DNA of 64,000 nt. Source: an uncultured Paracoccaceae bacterium. Lineage in GTDB: Bacteria > Pseudomonadota > Alphaproteobacteria > Rhodobacterales > Rhodobacteraceae. Positions 33,501-44,113 of the stretch are shown piece by piece (the stretch's first letter is position 1; the number at the start of each line of letters is the position of its first letter). The stretch is taken from contig CANMUM010000006.1 in the NCBI GenBank assembly GCA_947501025.1, forward strand, positions 1 through 64,000, in the 5' to 3' direction. The translations under genes were made by a program, and so were the position numbers. The notes beneath the pieces are model-generated. The model had not been told where the DNA came from and searched no databases. It saw only the letters and a list, made by a program, of their open reading frames with translations.

Positions 33501-34480
33501 GTCAGTTTTCCAGACAACTCCGCAAAATCCCAAAAGACCGTCAAACATTGCGAAATTTTTACGGGTTCTTCTCAGCACTTTGGGCTGCTGGCATTCTCGC
33601 CTATGCTCTTGGTTATTGGCGTAGGATTACGGATATTGGCGGTCACATGTCTATTTTTCAATGGCTTTTCGTATTGGTCGTGATTTGTGTGCCGCTGCTC
33701 GTGGTTTGGTTTCCCTACTGGCTGACAAAAGAAATGCGCTTCGCAGCTGTTGAGACAAGCCCTCAAAAAGGGGGGGCAAGCCTTGATCCTGAGCAATTGC
33801 GCGAAATCAGTACGCGTCTTGAAGCATTATCATCAGAAAACAAAGAGGTGCGTTTGGCGCTTGGTGATATATTGACGGGTGTTTCAGCGGTTGTCCATTC
33901 GGGTGAAAGTGCAAGTCAATCCGCGCGCAACAAAGTGCAGTCAAATTTTGAAGCTCCGAATTTGCCATTAACCGAACAGGCGGGCGATCATGCGGATTTG
34001 CATCTGGCTGATGTTGCAACAGCTCTTGATTTTACAGACCAAGTTCAAAAGGGCGATTGGGCCATTGCATTTGAGCGTGTGCAAATGAAAGGTTCATTTC
34101 TTGAATTGATGCGCAGTGCAGAAAAAGTGATCGATGTTTTCGAGGAAGAAGGCATTTTTGTGGAAGACATTGCGATTGTTCATCCCCCCGAACATTCTTG
34201 GCGCGCGCTTGCAAAAAATATCCGCAATGCAGAAACTGAGAAACTTGCATTTATTCCCGATCTCTCTGCGCGAACATTAATTAAATCGCGCTTGAAAGCA
34301 GACGCAGAATTTCAAGAATTATCATTGCGCTTTCAAAAGGGCTTTATTGATATGCTTGAGAAAATGGCGCCTCATGCAAATGGCGACGAATTAGATGCGC
34401 TTGCCAATTCGAGAGCAGGGCGTGCATTTGCGATTTTGGGCGGCATTAGTCAAACATTCGCATCCAAAGATTTGGCATGA
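33497..34480 (+). CDS. Membrane protein of unknown function coupled to greA
   Basis: A 327-aa protein with two membrane helices at about residues 24-42 and 53-74, a short polar linker with a helical stretch (LREISTRLEALSSENKEVRLALGDIL), and a soluble domain from about 150. The end, DALANSRAGRAFAILGGISQTF, and VHPPEHSWRALAKNIRN look conserved, but I know no functional name for them. Start is GTG overlapping the greA stop; stop overlaps the next gene's ATG, so all three are translationally linked. Possibly a cytoplasmic domain tethered to the membrane. Confidence 0.65.
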   Translation: MSQFSRQLRKIPKDRQTLRNFYGFFSALWAAGILAYALGYWRRITDIGGHMSIFQWLFVLVVICVPLLVVWFPYWLTKEMRFAAVETSPQKGGASLDPEQLREISTRLEALSSENKEVRLALGDILTGVSAVVHSGESASQSARNKVQSNFEAPNLPLTEQAGDHADLHLADVATALDFTDQVQKGDWAIAFERVQMKGSFLELMRSAEKVIDVFEEEGIFVEDIAIVHPPEHSWRALAKNIRNAETEKLAFIPDLSARTLIKSRLKADAEFQELSLRFQKGFIDMLEKMAPHANGDELDALANSRAGRAFAILGGISQTFASKDLA

Positions 34481-34830
34481 TCCGCGGATTTTGGTTTATT
34501 CTCGGTATAATTGCATTGGGTTTCGGCATGGCAGGTGTTCCCTTACCACTATTGCCCACCGTTCCATTTTTGCTGCTCGCGGCATTTTGTTTTGCTAAGT
34601 CTTCGCCGCGTCTGCATGCATGGCTGCTCGAGCATAAGATCTTTGGCCCAATGATCAAGGATTGGCAAAGCAGTGGCCGTATCCGTCGCCGCGCAAAATA
34701 CATGGCGACACTCACAATAGCCTTGGCATTTGGACTATCACTCATTATGGGATTGCCGTTGCGTATCTTGGTTATTCAAGCGGCGGTATTATCTTGCGTG
34801 ATGGCGTTCATATGGACGCGGCCAGACTGA
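34477..34830 (+). CDS. DUF454 (YbaN-like) inner-membrane protein
   Basis: A 117-aa protein of the YbaN/DUF454 family. Diagnostic is the loop GVPLPLLPTVPFLLLAAFCFAKSSPRLHAWLL after the first helix; two further helices follow at about 75-92 and 95-112. Function unknown. ATGA overlap with the preceding gene. Confidence 0.85.
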   Translation: MIRGFWFILGIIALGFGMAGVPLPLLPTVPFLLLAAFCFAKSSPRLHAWLLEHKIFGPMIKDWQSSGRIRRRAKYMATLTIALAFGLSLIMGLPLRILVIQAAVLSCVMAFIWTRPD

Positions 34831-34885
34831 TAAGCTTTCTATAAAATTAGGCCTTTTACCTTGCAGAATCCGATAAGAAGCTTAT
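34830..34885. repeat. Inverted repeat ATAAGCTT upstream of carB
   Basis: ATAAGCTT (34830-34837) and AAGCTTAT (34878-34885) are exact inverted copies 40 bases apart in the leader between the DUF454 gene and carB. This could be part of carB control or chance in AT-rich DNA. Confidence 0.25.
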
Positions 34886-34942
34886 AAAGCGGACAGTTTG
34901 CCAATGCGCGCCTAAATGCGCCCGAATTACGGAGCTTGATTC

Positions 34943-37900
34943 ATGCCAAAACGCAACGATATTTCATCCATTATTATTATTGGAGCTGGTCCTATTGTGA
35001 TTGGGCAAGCTTGCGAGTTTGACTATTCGGGAGCCCAAGCTTGTAAGGCGCTGCGCGAAGAAGGATACCGCGTGGTTTTGATCAATTCGAACCCTGCGAC
35101 GATCATGACGGATCCTGATTTGGCAGATGCAACTTATATCGAGCCGATCACTGTTGAGGCGATTTCAAAAATCATCGAAACCGAACGCAAAGCTCGCCCT
35201 GATGAGAAAATGGTCATGTTGCCAACAATGGGGGGGCAAACGGCACTTAATGCCGCTCTAAGTTTGGATGATGCAGGTATATTGGCGAAATATGATGTTG
35301 AGCTTATTGGCGCCAAACGCAAAGCGATTGAAATGGCTGAAGATCGTCATTTGTTTATTGAGGCAATGGATCGCATCGGTATTGAAAATCCGCGTGGCAC
35401 GGTTATTGCGGCACCGAAAAAAGACGGTCAATATGATTATATTGAGGGCTTGCGCCTTTGCGAAGAGGCAATTGATAATGTGGGTCTCCCTGCGATTATC
35501 CGTCCTGCATTCACGCTTGGTGGTACGGGCGGTGGCGTGGCCTATAATCGCGAGGATTATCTGGAAATTTGTCGCTCGGGGCTTGAAGCTTCGCCAATGG
35601 CACAGATTTTGATTGATGAAAGCCTTCTTGGTTGGAAAGAATACGAAATGGAAGTTGTGCGCGATAAGGCTGACAATGCCATTATCGTTTGTGCGATTGA
35701 AAATGTGGATCCTATGGGCGTTCACACGGGCGATAGTATTACGGTCGCGCCAGCTCTTACATTGACCGATAAAGAATATCAGATCATGCGCACGCATTCG
35801 ATTAATGTTCTGCGTGAAATTGGTGTGGAAACGGGCGGTTCAAATGTGCAATGGGCCGTGAACCCAGCTGATGGTCGCATGGTTGTGATTGAAATGAACC
35901 CGCGCGTGTCGCGCTCATCTGCATTGGCATCAAAAGCAACGGGCTTCCCGATTGCGAAAATTGCGGCGAAACTTGCGGTTGGCTATACGCTTGATGAGTT
36001 GCAAAATGACATTACGGAAGTCACACCTGCGAGCTTTGAGCCAACGATTGATTATGTCGTTACCAAAATCCCACGTTTTGCATTTGAAAAATTCCCTGGC
36101 GCGAAACCCGAACTGACTTCTGCGATGAAATCAGTGGGCGAAGTGATGTCTATTGGGCGTAATATTCATGAGAGTTTGCAAAAGGCGATGATCTCACTTG
36201 AGACAGGGTTATCTGGCTTTGATAGCCTTGAGCTAGGCGATGATGAGGCGAGTGTTGTGCGTGAGCTTTCGCGCGCGACCCCAGACCGTATCCGTGTGAT
36301 TTGTGAAGCTATGCGCCGTGGATTTACCAATGAGCGCATTAATGAGATCACATATTTCGATCCTTGGTATCTGGCGCGTTTGCGCGAGATTGTGGATGCG
36401 GAAATGGAAATTAAAAAACATGGGCTTCCTCAAAGTGCAAGCGGGATGCGCGTTCTGAAGCAGCTTGGTTTCTCTGATCAACGCCTTGCCAAGCTTTGCG
36501 GCACATCAGAAAGCGAAGTCCGCACTTTGCGCCACGAACTTGATGTGCGCCCTGTGTTTAAGCGCATTGATAGTTGCGGTGGTGAATTTGATGCGGTCAC
36601 GCCATATCTTTATTCGACATATGAAGCGCCCTTTGGTGGCGAAGCCCAATGTGAAGCGGATGTGTCTGACCGCAAAAAGGTTGTCATTTTGGGTGGTGGC
36701 CCGAACCGTATTGGTCAAGGTATTGAATTTGATTATTGCTGTTGTCATGCTTGTTTTTCATTGGCTGATGCTGGATATGAAACGATTATGATCAATTGTA
36801 ATCCAGAAACAGTTTCAACCGATTACGATACGTCTGATCGTTTGTATTTTGAGCCGCTCACCGCAGAACATGTTCTTGAGATTCTGCATGCTGAAATGCA
36901 AAAAGGCACACTTGCAGGCGTGATTGTTCAATATGGTGGTCAAACCCCGCTGAAACTTGCGGATACTCTTGAAAAAGCGGGTATACCGATTTTAGGCACA
37001 TCACCTGAAGCGATTGATTTGGCTGAAGATCGCGAGCGTTTCCAACAGCTTCTCAACTCACTAGGTTTGTTGCAACCTGAAAATGGGATTGCGCATTCCG
37101 ATGAAGAAGCGCTGCAAATTGCAGAGCGTGTTGGCTTCCCACTTGTGATCCGCCCAAGCTATGTTCTTGGTGGCCGTGCGATGGAAATCGTGCATGATTT
37201 TGATCATTTGCGCCGTTATATTTCAACGGCCGTGACGGTATCTGGTGATAGCCCTGTTTTGCTTGACCACTATCTTTCGGGCGCAGTTGAAGTTGACGTG
37301 GATGCGATTTGTGATGGAACAGATGTGTTTATTGCGGGTGTGATGGAGCATATCGAGGAAGCGGGAATTCACTCAGGCGATAGTGCGTGCTGTTTGCCAC
37401 CACATAGCCTTTCAGATGAGTTGATTGCGCGTATGAGCGAACAATCCAAAGCCATGGCGCTTGCGCTCGGTGTGGTTGGTCTGATGAATGTTCAATTCGC
37501 AATTAAGGGCGACAAAATTTATGTGCTTGAAGTGAACCCACGTGCATCACGCACGGTTCCATTTGTTGCGAAGGCAACGCGCCTTCCTGTGGCTGCAATT
37601 GCTGCGCGGGTTATGGCAGGGGCTAAGCTTTCGGAGTTTGACCTTGTTGCGCAAAACGAAGGTTTTTATGCGGTGAAAGAAGCCGTTCTTCCCTTCGCTC
37701 GGTTCCCCGGCGTTGATACAGTTCTTGGGCCAGAAATGCGCTCGACGGGCGAGGTCATGGGATTGGATACGGATTTTGCCCGTGCATTTTTGAAGGCACA
37801 ACAAGGTGCGGGTGTTACATTGCCAACATCAGGGAGTGTTTTCGTATCGGTGAAAAATACAGATAAGACAGATGCATGTGTGGAGATGGTGCGCACACTT

Positions 37901-38215
37901 GTGAAGCAAGGATTTGATATTGTTGCGACATTGGGAACAGAGACGTTTTTGAAAGAGAATGGTATCGCTGCAACGCGTGTGAATAAGGTTTATGAGGGCC
38001 GCCCAAATATTGTTGATATGATGAAGTCAAAAGATATAGCGCTTGTGATCAATACAACAGAAGGATTGGCATCTTTATCTGATAGTAAAGCTATTCGGTC
38101 AACTGCGCTTTATGAAAAGATACCGCTTTATACCACGGTTGCTGGTGGCAATGCAGCTGCAAAAGCTATATCTGTGATTGAACAAGATATAAGCGTTTTT
38201 AGGCTTCAGAAATAG
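34943..38215 (+). CDS. carB: Carbamoyl-phosphate synthase large subunit
   Basis: Makes carbamoyl phosphate for arginine and pyrimidines from glutamine-derived ammonia, bicarbonate and two ATP. 1090 aa with two homologous ATP-grasp halves: the first opens at [17 protein letters not shown], the second at [16 protein letters not shown] near residue 585. [11 protein letters not shown] and [11 protein letters not shown] are the ATP-loop counterparts. The last 150 residues form the MGS-like allosteric domain ([13 protein letters not shown]). The small subunit carA is not in this window. A leader of about 110 bases precedes it. Confidence 0.97.
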   Translation: MPKRNDISSIIIIGAGPIVIGQACEFDYSGAQACKALREEGYRVVLINSNPATIMTDPDLADATYIEPITVEAISKIIETERKARPDEKMVMLPTMGGQTALNAALSLDDAGILAKYDVELIGAKRKAIEMAEDRHLFIEAMDRIGIENPRGTVIAAPKKDGQYDYIEGLRLCEEAIDNVGLPAIIRPAFTLGGTGGGVAYNREDYLEICRSGLEASPMAQILIDESLLGWKEYEMEVVRDKADNAIIVCAIENVDPMGVHTGDSITVAPALTLTDKEYQIMRTHSINVLREIGVETGGSNVQWAVNPADGRMVVIEMNPRVSRSSALASKATGFPIAKIAAKLAVGYTLDELQNDITEVTPASFEPTIDYVVTKIPRFAFEKFPGAKPELTSAMKSVGEVMSIGRNIHESLQKAMISLETGLSGFDSLELGDDEASVVRELSRATPDRIRVICEAMRRGFTNERINEITYFDPWYLARLREIVDAEMEIKKHGLPQSASGMRVLKQLGFSDQRLAKLCGTSESEVRTLRHELDVRPVFKRIDSCGGEFDAVTPYLYSTYEAPFGGEAQCEADVSDRKKVVILGGGPNRIGQGIEFDYCCCHACFSLADAGYETIMINCNPETVSTDYDTSDRLYFEPLTAEHVLEILHAEMQKGTLAGVIVQYGGQTPLKLADTLEKAGIPILGTSPEAIDLAEDRERFQQLLNSLGLLQPENGIAHSDEEALQIAERVGFPLVIRPSYVLGGRAMEIVHDFDHLRRYISTAVTVSGDSPVLLDHYLSGAVEVDVDAICDGTDVFIAGVMEHIEEAGIHSGDSACCLPPHSLSDELIARMSEQSKAMALALGVVGLMNVQFAIKGDKIYVLEVNPRASRTVPFVAKATRLPVAAIAARVMAGAKLSEFDLVAQNEGFYAVKEAVLPFARFPGVDTVLGPEMRSTGEVMGLDTDFARAFLKAQQGAGVTLPTSGSVFVSVKNTDKTDACVEMVRTLVKQGFDIVATLGTETFLKENGIAATRVNKVYEGRPNIVDMMKSKDIALVINTTEGLASLSDSKAIRSTALYEKIPLYTTVAGGNAAAKAISVIEQDISVFRLQK

Positions 38216-38216
38216 G

Positions 38217-38244
38217 TTGTTTCATATGGCCGTAGCGTTATAAT
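38217..38244 (+). promoter_or_regulatory. Promoter of metK
   Basis: TTGTTT, a 16-base spacer and a perfect TATAAT begin two bases after the carB stop codon. The implied transcript starts near 38251 and has an AT-rich leader of about 50 bases with no visible SAM riboswitch. Confidence 0.6.
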
Positions 38245-38300
38245 GCTTAAAAGGCGTCTAAAGTGATAATTAATATCAATAATAATATTTGAGGACATTT

Positions 38301-39473
38301 ATGTTGGAACGTAAAGAATATACATTTACATCAGAATCTGTTTCTGAAGGACATCCAGATAAGATTTGTGACCGTATTTCGGATGCAATTTTGGATGCAT
38401 TTTTAAAAGAAGATCCATATGCGCGTTTGGGTTGTGAAACCTTTGCCACAACAGATCGCATTGTCATTGGCGGCGAAGTTCGTGGTCCTGGCTCGGTAAT
38501 GCGCAAAATTGAAGATATTGCGCGCGAATGTGTGCGTGAAATTGGATATGAACAGCAAGGATTTCATTGGGCGAATTTGAAGGTCGATAGCTATCTCCAT
38601 GCTCAATCTGTTGATATTGCACAAGGTGTGGATGCCAGTGATTCAAAGGATGAGGGCGCTGGCGATCAGGGCATTATGTTCGGCTATGCAACGACTGAAA
38701 CTGAGGCTTTAATGCCCGCTCCAGTTCAATACGCTCATGCTATTTTGCGCCGCTTGTCACATGAACGAAAGCATGGCGGTGCAACTCAGCTTGGACCGGA
38801 TGCAAAATCTCAGCTATCGGTTCGCTATGAGAACGGTAAACCTGTCGGCGTGGATTCAATTGTTTGCTCAACTCAACATCTTGATGCAAGCATGTCATCG
38901 CAAGATATTCGCGATTTGATTGAGCCATTTATTCTTGACGAGCTTCCTACAGGCTGGATAACGCCAGCCACAACTTGGCATATTAACCCAACTGGAAAAT
39001 TTGTTATCGGTGGGCCTGATGGTGATGCAGGACTCACAGGGCGCAAAATTATTGTAGATACATATGGCGGCGCTGCGCCTCATGGCGGTGGCGCGTTTTC
39101 AGGAAAAGACCCAACCAAGGTTGATCGCTCAGCTGCCTATGCTGCGCGTTATTTGGCTAAAAATATTGTGGGCGCAGGGCTTGCCGAGAAATGTGTTATT
39201 CAGCTTTCATATGCGATTGGTGTGTCGCAGCCTACGTCAATTTATATTGACACATTTGGTACTGGGAAGTTCGATGTGCAAAAACTAGAAAATAAAATTC
39301 CTGATATTTTGAATTTGAGCCCACGTGGTATTCGTGAGCACCTTCAATTGAATAAACCCATTTATGAGCGCACTGCAGCTTATGGCCATTTTGGTCGTAA
39401 AACGGATAGCGAAGGTGGGTTTTCATGGGAAAAACTAGACCTTGTGGATGAGCTTAAATCCATCTGCGGCTGA
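38301..39473 (+). CDS. metK: S-adenosylmethionine synthetase
   Basis: Makes SAM from methionine and ATP. 390 aa. Family motifs: [31 protein letters not shown], and [25 protein letters not shown] with the P-loop-like glycines and catalytic lysines. GAGGA lies 6 bases before the ATG; an in-frame TTG four codons earlier overlaps that site and is rejected. It is directly followed by ahcY, so synthesis of SAM and disposal of its product SAH are made together. Confidence 0.97.
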   Translation: MLERKEYTFTSESVSEGHPDKICDRISDAILDAFLKEDPYARLGCETFATTDRIVIGGEVRGPGSVMRKIEDIARECVREIGYEQQGFHWANLKVDSYLHAQSVDIAQGVDASDSKDEGAGDQGIMFGYATTETEALMPAPVQYAHAILRRLSHERKHGGATQLGPDAKSQLSVRYENGKPVGVDSIVCSTQHLDASMSSQDIRDLIEPFILDELPTGWITPATTWHINPTGKFVIGGPDGDAGLTGRKIIVDTYGGAAPHGGGAFSGKDPTKVDRSAAYAARYLAKNIVGAGLAEKCVIQLSYAIGVSQPTSIYIDTFGTGKFDVQKLENKIPDILNLSPRGIREHLQLNKPIYERTAAYGHFGRKTDSEGGFSWEKLDLVDELKSICG

Positions 39474-39505
39474 TTAACGCCACAACATTAATAATAGGAA
39501 TAATT

Positions 39506-40894
39506 ATGAACGATTACATCGTAAAAGATATCAACCTTGCCGAATATGGCCGTAAGGAGTTGAATATCGCTGAAACAGAAATGCCAGGTTTGATGGCGCT
39601 CCGCGAGGAATTTGGCGTTTCAAAGCCGCTTAAAGGGTCGCGCATTGTCGGCTCACTTCACATGACGATTCAAACGGCTGTTCTGATCGAAACACTTGTG
39701 GCTCTTGGCGCTGATGTGCGCTGGGCTTCATGCAATATTTTCTCAACGCAAGATCATGCAGCATCAGCGATTGCGGCAGCGGGCATTCCTGTTTTTGCGA
39801 TCAAAGGTCAGTCTCTTGAAGAGCATTGGGATTATCTTGATCAATCATTCCAATTCCCAGAAGGCCCGAATCTTATCTTGGATGATGGTGGTGATGCGAC
39901 ACTTTATATTTTGCTTGGTGCGCGTGTTGAAGATGGTGAAACAGATTTGATTGAGACACCTTCTTCGGAAGAAGAAGTCGCGGTATTCGCACAAATCAAA
40001 AAGCGTATGGCGCAAAGCCCAGGTTGGTTTAACAAAATGAAAGAGCAAATCGTTGGTGTTTCAGAAGAAACGACAACGGGTGTTCACCGCCTTTATGAGC
40101 TCGTTAAAGAAGGTCAATTGCCTTTCCCTGCGATCAACGTCAATGACGCGGTAACGAAGTCAAAATTCGACAATAAATATGGTTGTAAAGAATCTCTTGT
40201 TGACGGTATCCGCCGCGCAACAGACACAATGATGGCAGGCAAGGTTGCCGTTGTTTGTGGCTATGGTGATGTGGGCAAAGGTTCTGCGGCTTCTCTTCAG
40301 GGCGCTGGTGCGCGTGTAAAAGTTACGGAAGCTGATCCGATCTGTGCGCTTCAAGCGGCAATGGATGGTTTTGAAGTTGTGCTGCTCGAAGATGTGATCA
40401 GTTCAGTTGATATCATTATCACAACGACTGGCAATAAAGACATCGTTCGCATCGAGCATATGCGCGAAATGAAAGATATGGCGATTTTGGGCAATATCGG
40501 TCACTTCGACAACGAAATCCAAGTTGCGGCATTGAAGAATCACAAATGGACAAATATCAAAGATCAAGTGGATATGATTGAGATGCCATCGGGCAACCGC
40601 ATCATCCTGCTTTCACAAGGCCGCCTTTTGAATCTTGGCAATGCAACTGGCCACCCAAGCTTTGTGATGTCAGCATCGTTCACGAACCAAGTTCTTGCGC
40701 AAATAGAGCTTTGGACAAATGGTGATAATTATAAAAACGATGTGTATATTTTGCCAAAGCATCTTGATGAAAAAGTGGCACGTTTGCATCTTGGCCGTAT
40801 CGGCGTAAAGCTCACCAAGCTTTCAAAAGAACAAGCTGATTATATCGGTGTGGGTGTTGATGGGCCTTATAAGCCTGAGCATTACCGTTACTAA
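39506..40894 (+). CDS. ahcY: Adenosylhomocysteinase
   Basis: NAD+-dependent hydrolase splitting S-adenosylhomocysteine to homocysteine and adenosine, relieving inhibition of methyltransferases. 462 aa with the roughly 40-residue insert typical of the long bacterial form. [10 protein letters not shown], the NAD-binding [20 protein letters not shown] and the C-terminal [11 protein letters not shown] (lysine and tyrosine reaching the neighbouring subunit's NAD) are present. AGGA precedes the ATG, 32 bases after metK. A strong terminator follows. Confidence 0.97.
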   Translation: MNDYIVKDINLAEYGRKELNIAETEMPGLMALREEFGVSKPLKGSRIVGSLHMTIQTAVLIETLVALGADVRWASCNIFSTQDHAASAIAAAGIPVFAIKGQSLEEHWDYLDQSFQFPEGPNLILDDGGDATLYILLGARVEDGETDLIETPSSEEEVAVFAQIKKRMAQSPGWFNKMKEQIVGVSEETTTGVHRLYELVKEGQLPFPAINVNDAVTKSKFDNKYGCKESLVDGIRRATDTMMAGKVAVVCGYGDVGKGSAASLQGAGARVKVTEADPICALQAAMDGFEVVLLEDVISSVDIIITTTGNKDIVRIEHMREMKDMAILGNIGHFDNEIQVAALKNHKWTNIKDQVDMIEMPSGNRIILLSQGRLLNLGNATGHPSFVMSASFTNQVLAQIELWTNGDNYKNDVYILPKHLDEKVARLHLGRIGVKLTKLSKEQADYIGVGVDGPYKPEHYRY

Positions 40895-40917
40895 GCACAA
40901 TCGGGAATTATACAGAA

Positions 40918-40946
40918 TGGGCGGCCTTTCGGCCGCCCTTTTTGCA
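40918..40946 (+). terminator. Terminator of metK-ahcY
   Basis: GGGCGGCC-TTTC-GGCCGCCC followed by TTTTT: an 8-bp GC stem with a four-base loop, one of the clearest terminators here. Confidence 0.95.
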
Positions 40947-40974
40947 TTTATACATTACAAAAATTATGGCTAAT

Positions 40975-41637
40975 TTACATCAATGCGTTTCGTGTTGCGC
41001 TTGAAAATTCACGGCGCCAGATTGTGTAACTCACGAAGCCTGTCGCAAGCATAAAAGGAACTGCGCCAAGCAACCAACAAATTGCTGCGAGCGCAAAGTA
41101 AATCATCCGCAAGCCACGATTGAAGCTACGTGATGCCGTAATGTTCAGTTCGGCTGCACGTGTCATTTCAGCATCGTTGGGGTCATTTTCAGATATGGAA
41201 GCCATAACAATGGCGCAATATCCAAATACACGCCCAGACCAAATGAACTTCAAAAAACCATTTGCCAAAATAAGTGCAACAAAAAACAATTTGAAGTTCC
41301 AGGTATTGGCATCTAAATCTTTATGAAAAATCCCTTCAAGACCAACTTGCAATTGAGGCCGAGACATAAGCGCGATGACACCACCAACTGCGATCATCAT
41401 TCCGGATGCGAAAAAGCGCGATGATTGCTGGAGCATGCTCAAGATTGTAGCGTCGACGATACGATTATTGCGCGTTGTCAGAACCTGCATCCATTTGTGA
41501 CGATATTTGAACATCAATGAATATGTTGATGGGCGCTCTGAGGTTTCGGCTTCAATGCGCAAATTGAATACGATGACGATTGTGAAAAAGATTAATATTG
41601 CAAAAATATCGAGTAATTCGAGTTGCCAGAAGTCCAT
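40975..41637 (-). CDS. DUF599 membrane protein
   Basis: A 220-aa integral membrane protein with four helices (about residues 8-25, 72-92, 110-130 and 180-205). The YRHKWMQVLTTRNNRIVDATILSMLQQSSRFFASGMM stretch and the RAAELNITASRSFNRGLRMIYFALAAICWLLG end are typical of DUF599. No function is established. The ATG giving MDFWQLELLD fits the family start; an extended frame would overlap glcD. Divergent from glcD with about 70 bases between starts. Confidence 0.8.
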   Translation of the reverse strand: MDFWQLELLDIFAILIFFTIVIVFNLRIEAETSERPSTYSLMFKYRHKWMQVLTTRNNRIVDATILSMLQQSSRFFASGMMIAVGGVIALMSRPQLQVGLEGIFHKDLDANTWNFKLFFVALILANGFLKFIWSGRVFGYCAIVMASISENDPNDAEMTRAAELNITASRSFNRGLRMIYFALAAICWLLGAVPFMLATGFVSYTIWRREFSSATRNALM

Positions 41638-41708
41638 TGATAAATACCAAATTTTTGATCGTAAAATTACGAATTGCGTTTTGCCCGAGCCTAGCGCAAA
41701 CTCACAAA

Positions 41709-43097
41709 ATGACCAAGCCCCAATTCGACATAGCCGCATTGCGTAATAGCGCTCCAAACGCAGAATGGATCACGAATTCATCAGCTTTGCGTGCCTATGA
41801 ATGTGATTCCTATTCGGCTTATCGTGAGTTGCCTGTTGCTGTTGTGTTGCCCAGCACCACTGATGAAGTTGCCGCAATTATGCGTCATTGTGATGTATAT
41901 GATATTGATGTTGTGGCGCGCGGTGCTGGCACGTCACTTGTGGGGGGGGCAATGCCAAAGGCGGGCGGAATTGTATTGGGGCTTGCGCGGTTGAACCAAG
42001 TGGTCGAGTTTAATCCAGATGACCGTATGATTTGTGTGCAGACGGGTATGACCAATTTGATGGTGAGCCATATTGCGGCTGAGCATAATCTCTTTTATGC
42101 ACCCGATCCGTCGAGCCAAATGGCCTGTTCGATTGGTGGGAATATCGCTATGAATTCGGGCGGGGCGCATTGCCTGAAATACGGTGTGACAACGAATAAT
42201 TTGATTGCTGTAAAAATTGTGAGTGCGCAAGGTGAGGTACATGATTTTCATGTGGATGATGGTTTTGATTTGCGGGGAATTATTTGCGGTTCAGAAGGGC
42301 AGCTTGGGGTCGTGACGGAAGCTTGGCTGAAATTGGAAACAAGTCCAGAGGGTGCGTTGCCGATGATGATTGGTTTTCCAACGCCTGAAGATGCCGGCGA
42401 ATGTGTGGCATCTATTATTCGCGCCGGAATTATCCCAGTTGCTATTGAATATATGGACGAGATTATGATCCGCGAAGTGGAGAGGTTTGCGAATGCAGGT
42501 TACCCGCTTGTGAGTGCGCTTTTGATTGTCGAAATTGAAGGCGACCCAACTCGAATTGCCGTGGAAATGGGCGCAATTGAAAAGATTGCCCAAAAGCATA
42601 AAGCAAATCCCATTAGGCGCTCACAAAATGCTAATGAGGCCACTAAAATTTGGGCAGGCCGAAAGGCGGCATTTGGCGTGATGGGGCGTTTAGCCGATTA
42701 TATTACGCTTGATGGTGTGGTACCCATTTCGCAACTTGCTGAAGCATTGAGACGTATATCAGAGATATCTTCTAATCACGGTATGGGCGTTACGAATGTG
42801 TTTCATGCAGGGGATGGGAACTTGCATCCTCTCATTATGTATGATGCACAAAAAGACGGCGATCTTGAACGGGCGGAAGCCTTGGGCGTTGAAATTCTAA
42901 CGGCTTGTATTGAGCTTGGAGGCTGTTTGACGGGTGAGCATGGTGTGGGCATCGAAAAACGCGAGATCATGAAACGCCAATATTTGCCGCATGAATTGGA
43001 ACTCCAAATGCAAATAAAAGATATATTTGATCCGCAGTGGCGATTGAACCCCGATAAAGTCTTTCCGCTCGACATAAGCGCGGAGCGACGTTCATGA
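41709..43097 (+). CDS. glcD: Glycolate oxidase subunit GlcD (FAD-linked)
   Basis: Catalytic flavoprotein subunit of membrane-linked glycolate dehydrogenase, oxidising glycolate to glyoxylate. 462 aa. FAD-binding type 4 domain with VVARGAGTSLVGGAMP and GGNIAMNSGGAHCLKYGVT; C-terminal oxidase domain with HAGDGNLHPLIMYD and TGEHGVGIEKREIM. An extended upstream frame is rejected in favour of ATG giving MTKPQFD, which matches the family. ATGA overlap with glcE. With the HAD phosphatase elsewhere in the window, glycolate from 2-phosphoglycolate could be used. Confidence 0.93.
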   Translation: MTKPQFDIAALRNSAPNAEWITNSSALRAYECDSYSAYRELPVAVVLPSTTDEVAAIMRHCDVYDIDVVARGAGTSLVGGAMPKAGGIVLGLARLNQVVEFNPDDRMICVQTGMTNLMVSHIAAEHNLFYAPDPSSQMACSIGGNIAMNSGGAHCLKYGVTTNNLIAVKIVSAQGEVHDFHVDDGFDLRGIICGSEGQLGVVTEAWLKLETSPEGALPMMIGFPTPEDAGECVASIIRAGIIPVAIEYMDEIMIREVERFANAGYPLVSALLIVEIEGDPTRIAVEMGAIEKIAQKHKANPIRRSQNANEATKIWAGRKAAFGVMGRLADYITLDGVVPISQLAEALRRISEISSNHGMGVTNVFHAGDGNLHPLIMYDAQKDGDLERAEALGVEILTACIELGGCLTGEHGVGIEKREIMKRQYLPHELELQMQIKDIFDPQWRLNPDKVFPLDISAERRS

Positions 43098-44113
43098 ATG
43101 AGAAGCAAATTATTGAAGCCGTGAAGGCAGGCAGCGGTCGTGTCTTTGGCTCAGGAACAAGACGTCGTGGTGATTGGTCTGCTCAAGAACATAATGGGAT
43201 TATATCCTATTTACCCGATGAATTAACGATAACCGTTCGTGCAGGAACGTTCATGAAGGAGATCGAAGAAAAGATCGCAAAACATGGTCAGATGCTTGGT
43301 TTTGAGCCGATGGATCATAGCGTGATTTTTAAGAAAAAAGGTATGCCAACGATTGGAGGAGCGCTAGGAGTGGATGCAGATGGGCCGCGGCGATTACGTG
43401 CGGGTTCTATGCGTGATGCGCTTTTAGGTGTCCGATTTGTTGATGGGCAAGGACAAATTATCCGCGCAGGCGGCAAGGTGATGAAAAATGTTACTGGGCT
43501 TGATATAACGCGTTTGTTCGCAGGCTCATTTGGAACGCTTGGGGTTGCGCTTGATGTGACGATGAAGCTTTTGCCCAAACCTCGGGAACAACATATTGTT
43601 TCTTATAATGTGCCGATTGCTGAGGCGATGGATGGGCTTGGAAAATGCATGCGTATGCCACTTGAAATTACGGGAGCGATATATGCGGATGATCAGTTTT
43701 TCATACGTCAAGAAGCGAGTGTTGTCGGGCCATTGAAAACCCGTTTGAAAAACGAACTTGGTAAGGGCGAGACAATAGATGATACAAAATGGGTGGAGCT
43801 TCGTGATTGGAAATATCTAGCGCAAATGCCAGAAATTTGGCGCGTTTATTTGCGGCCATCACAAGTGACTAAGTTTTTGGAAAACATTGAAAATCCCTAT
43901 ATGGTTCTTTGTGGTGGCTCTCAAATCGCAATCGCAGGCTCCTTAGTAGATTTCCAAGATCAATTGCGAGAGGGCATGTTTGCACGCTGTGAAAAAGGAG
44001 CGGTGATTGGCGCGCGCTTCCCGAAGTTCACAAATGCTCATCTCAAACTTATTGAACATACACAGAAGGTTTTTGATCCGCTCAACATTTTTGGAGGCCG
44101 TGATGAAAACTGA
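43094..44113 (+). CDS. glcE: Glycolate oxidase subunit GlcE
   Basis: Second FAD-binding subunit of the glycolate dehydrogenase. 339 aa, shorter than GlcD because it lacks most of the C-terminal oxidase domain. LTITVRAGTFMKEIEEKI and the TIGGALGVDADGPRRLRAGSMRDALLG stretch are the PCMH-type FAD region; MKNVTGLDITRLFAGSFGTLGV is a strong family signature. Its end overlaps the start of glcF by 11 bases. Confidence 0.92.
   Translation: MNEKQIIEAVKAGSGRVFGSGTRRRGDWSAQEHNGIISYLPDELTITVRAGTFMKEIEEKIAKHGQMLGFEPMDHSVIFKKKGMPTIGGALGVDADGPRRLRAGSMRDALLGVRFVDGQGQIIRAGGKVMKNVTGLDITRLFAGSFGTLGVALDVTMKLLPKPREQHIVSYNVPIAEAMDGLGKCMRMPLEITGAIYADDQFFIRQEASVVGPLKTRLKNELGKGETIDDTKWVELRDWKYLAQMPEIWRVYLRPSQVTKFLENIENPYMVLCGGSQIAIAGSLVDFQDQLREGMFARCEKGAVIGARFPKFTNAHLKLIEHTQKVFDPLNIFGGRDEN

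Noticed and set aside
35258-35797. 179-codon open frame antisense to carB
   Set aside because: Shadow of a highly conserved carB region; no independent coding signal.
38216-38300. Possible SAM or SAM/SAH riboswitch upstream of metK
   Set aside because: The leader after the promoter is only about 50 bases, almost all A and T, and shows none of the conserved pseudoknot segments I know for SAM-II or SAM/SAH switches.
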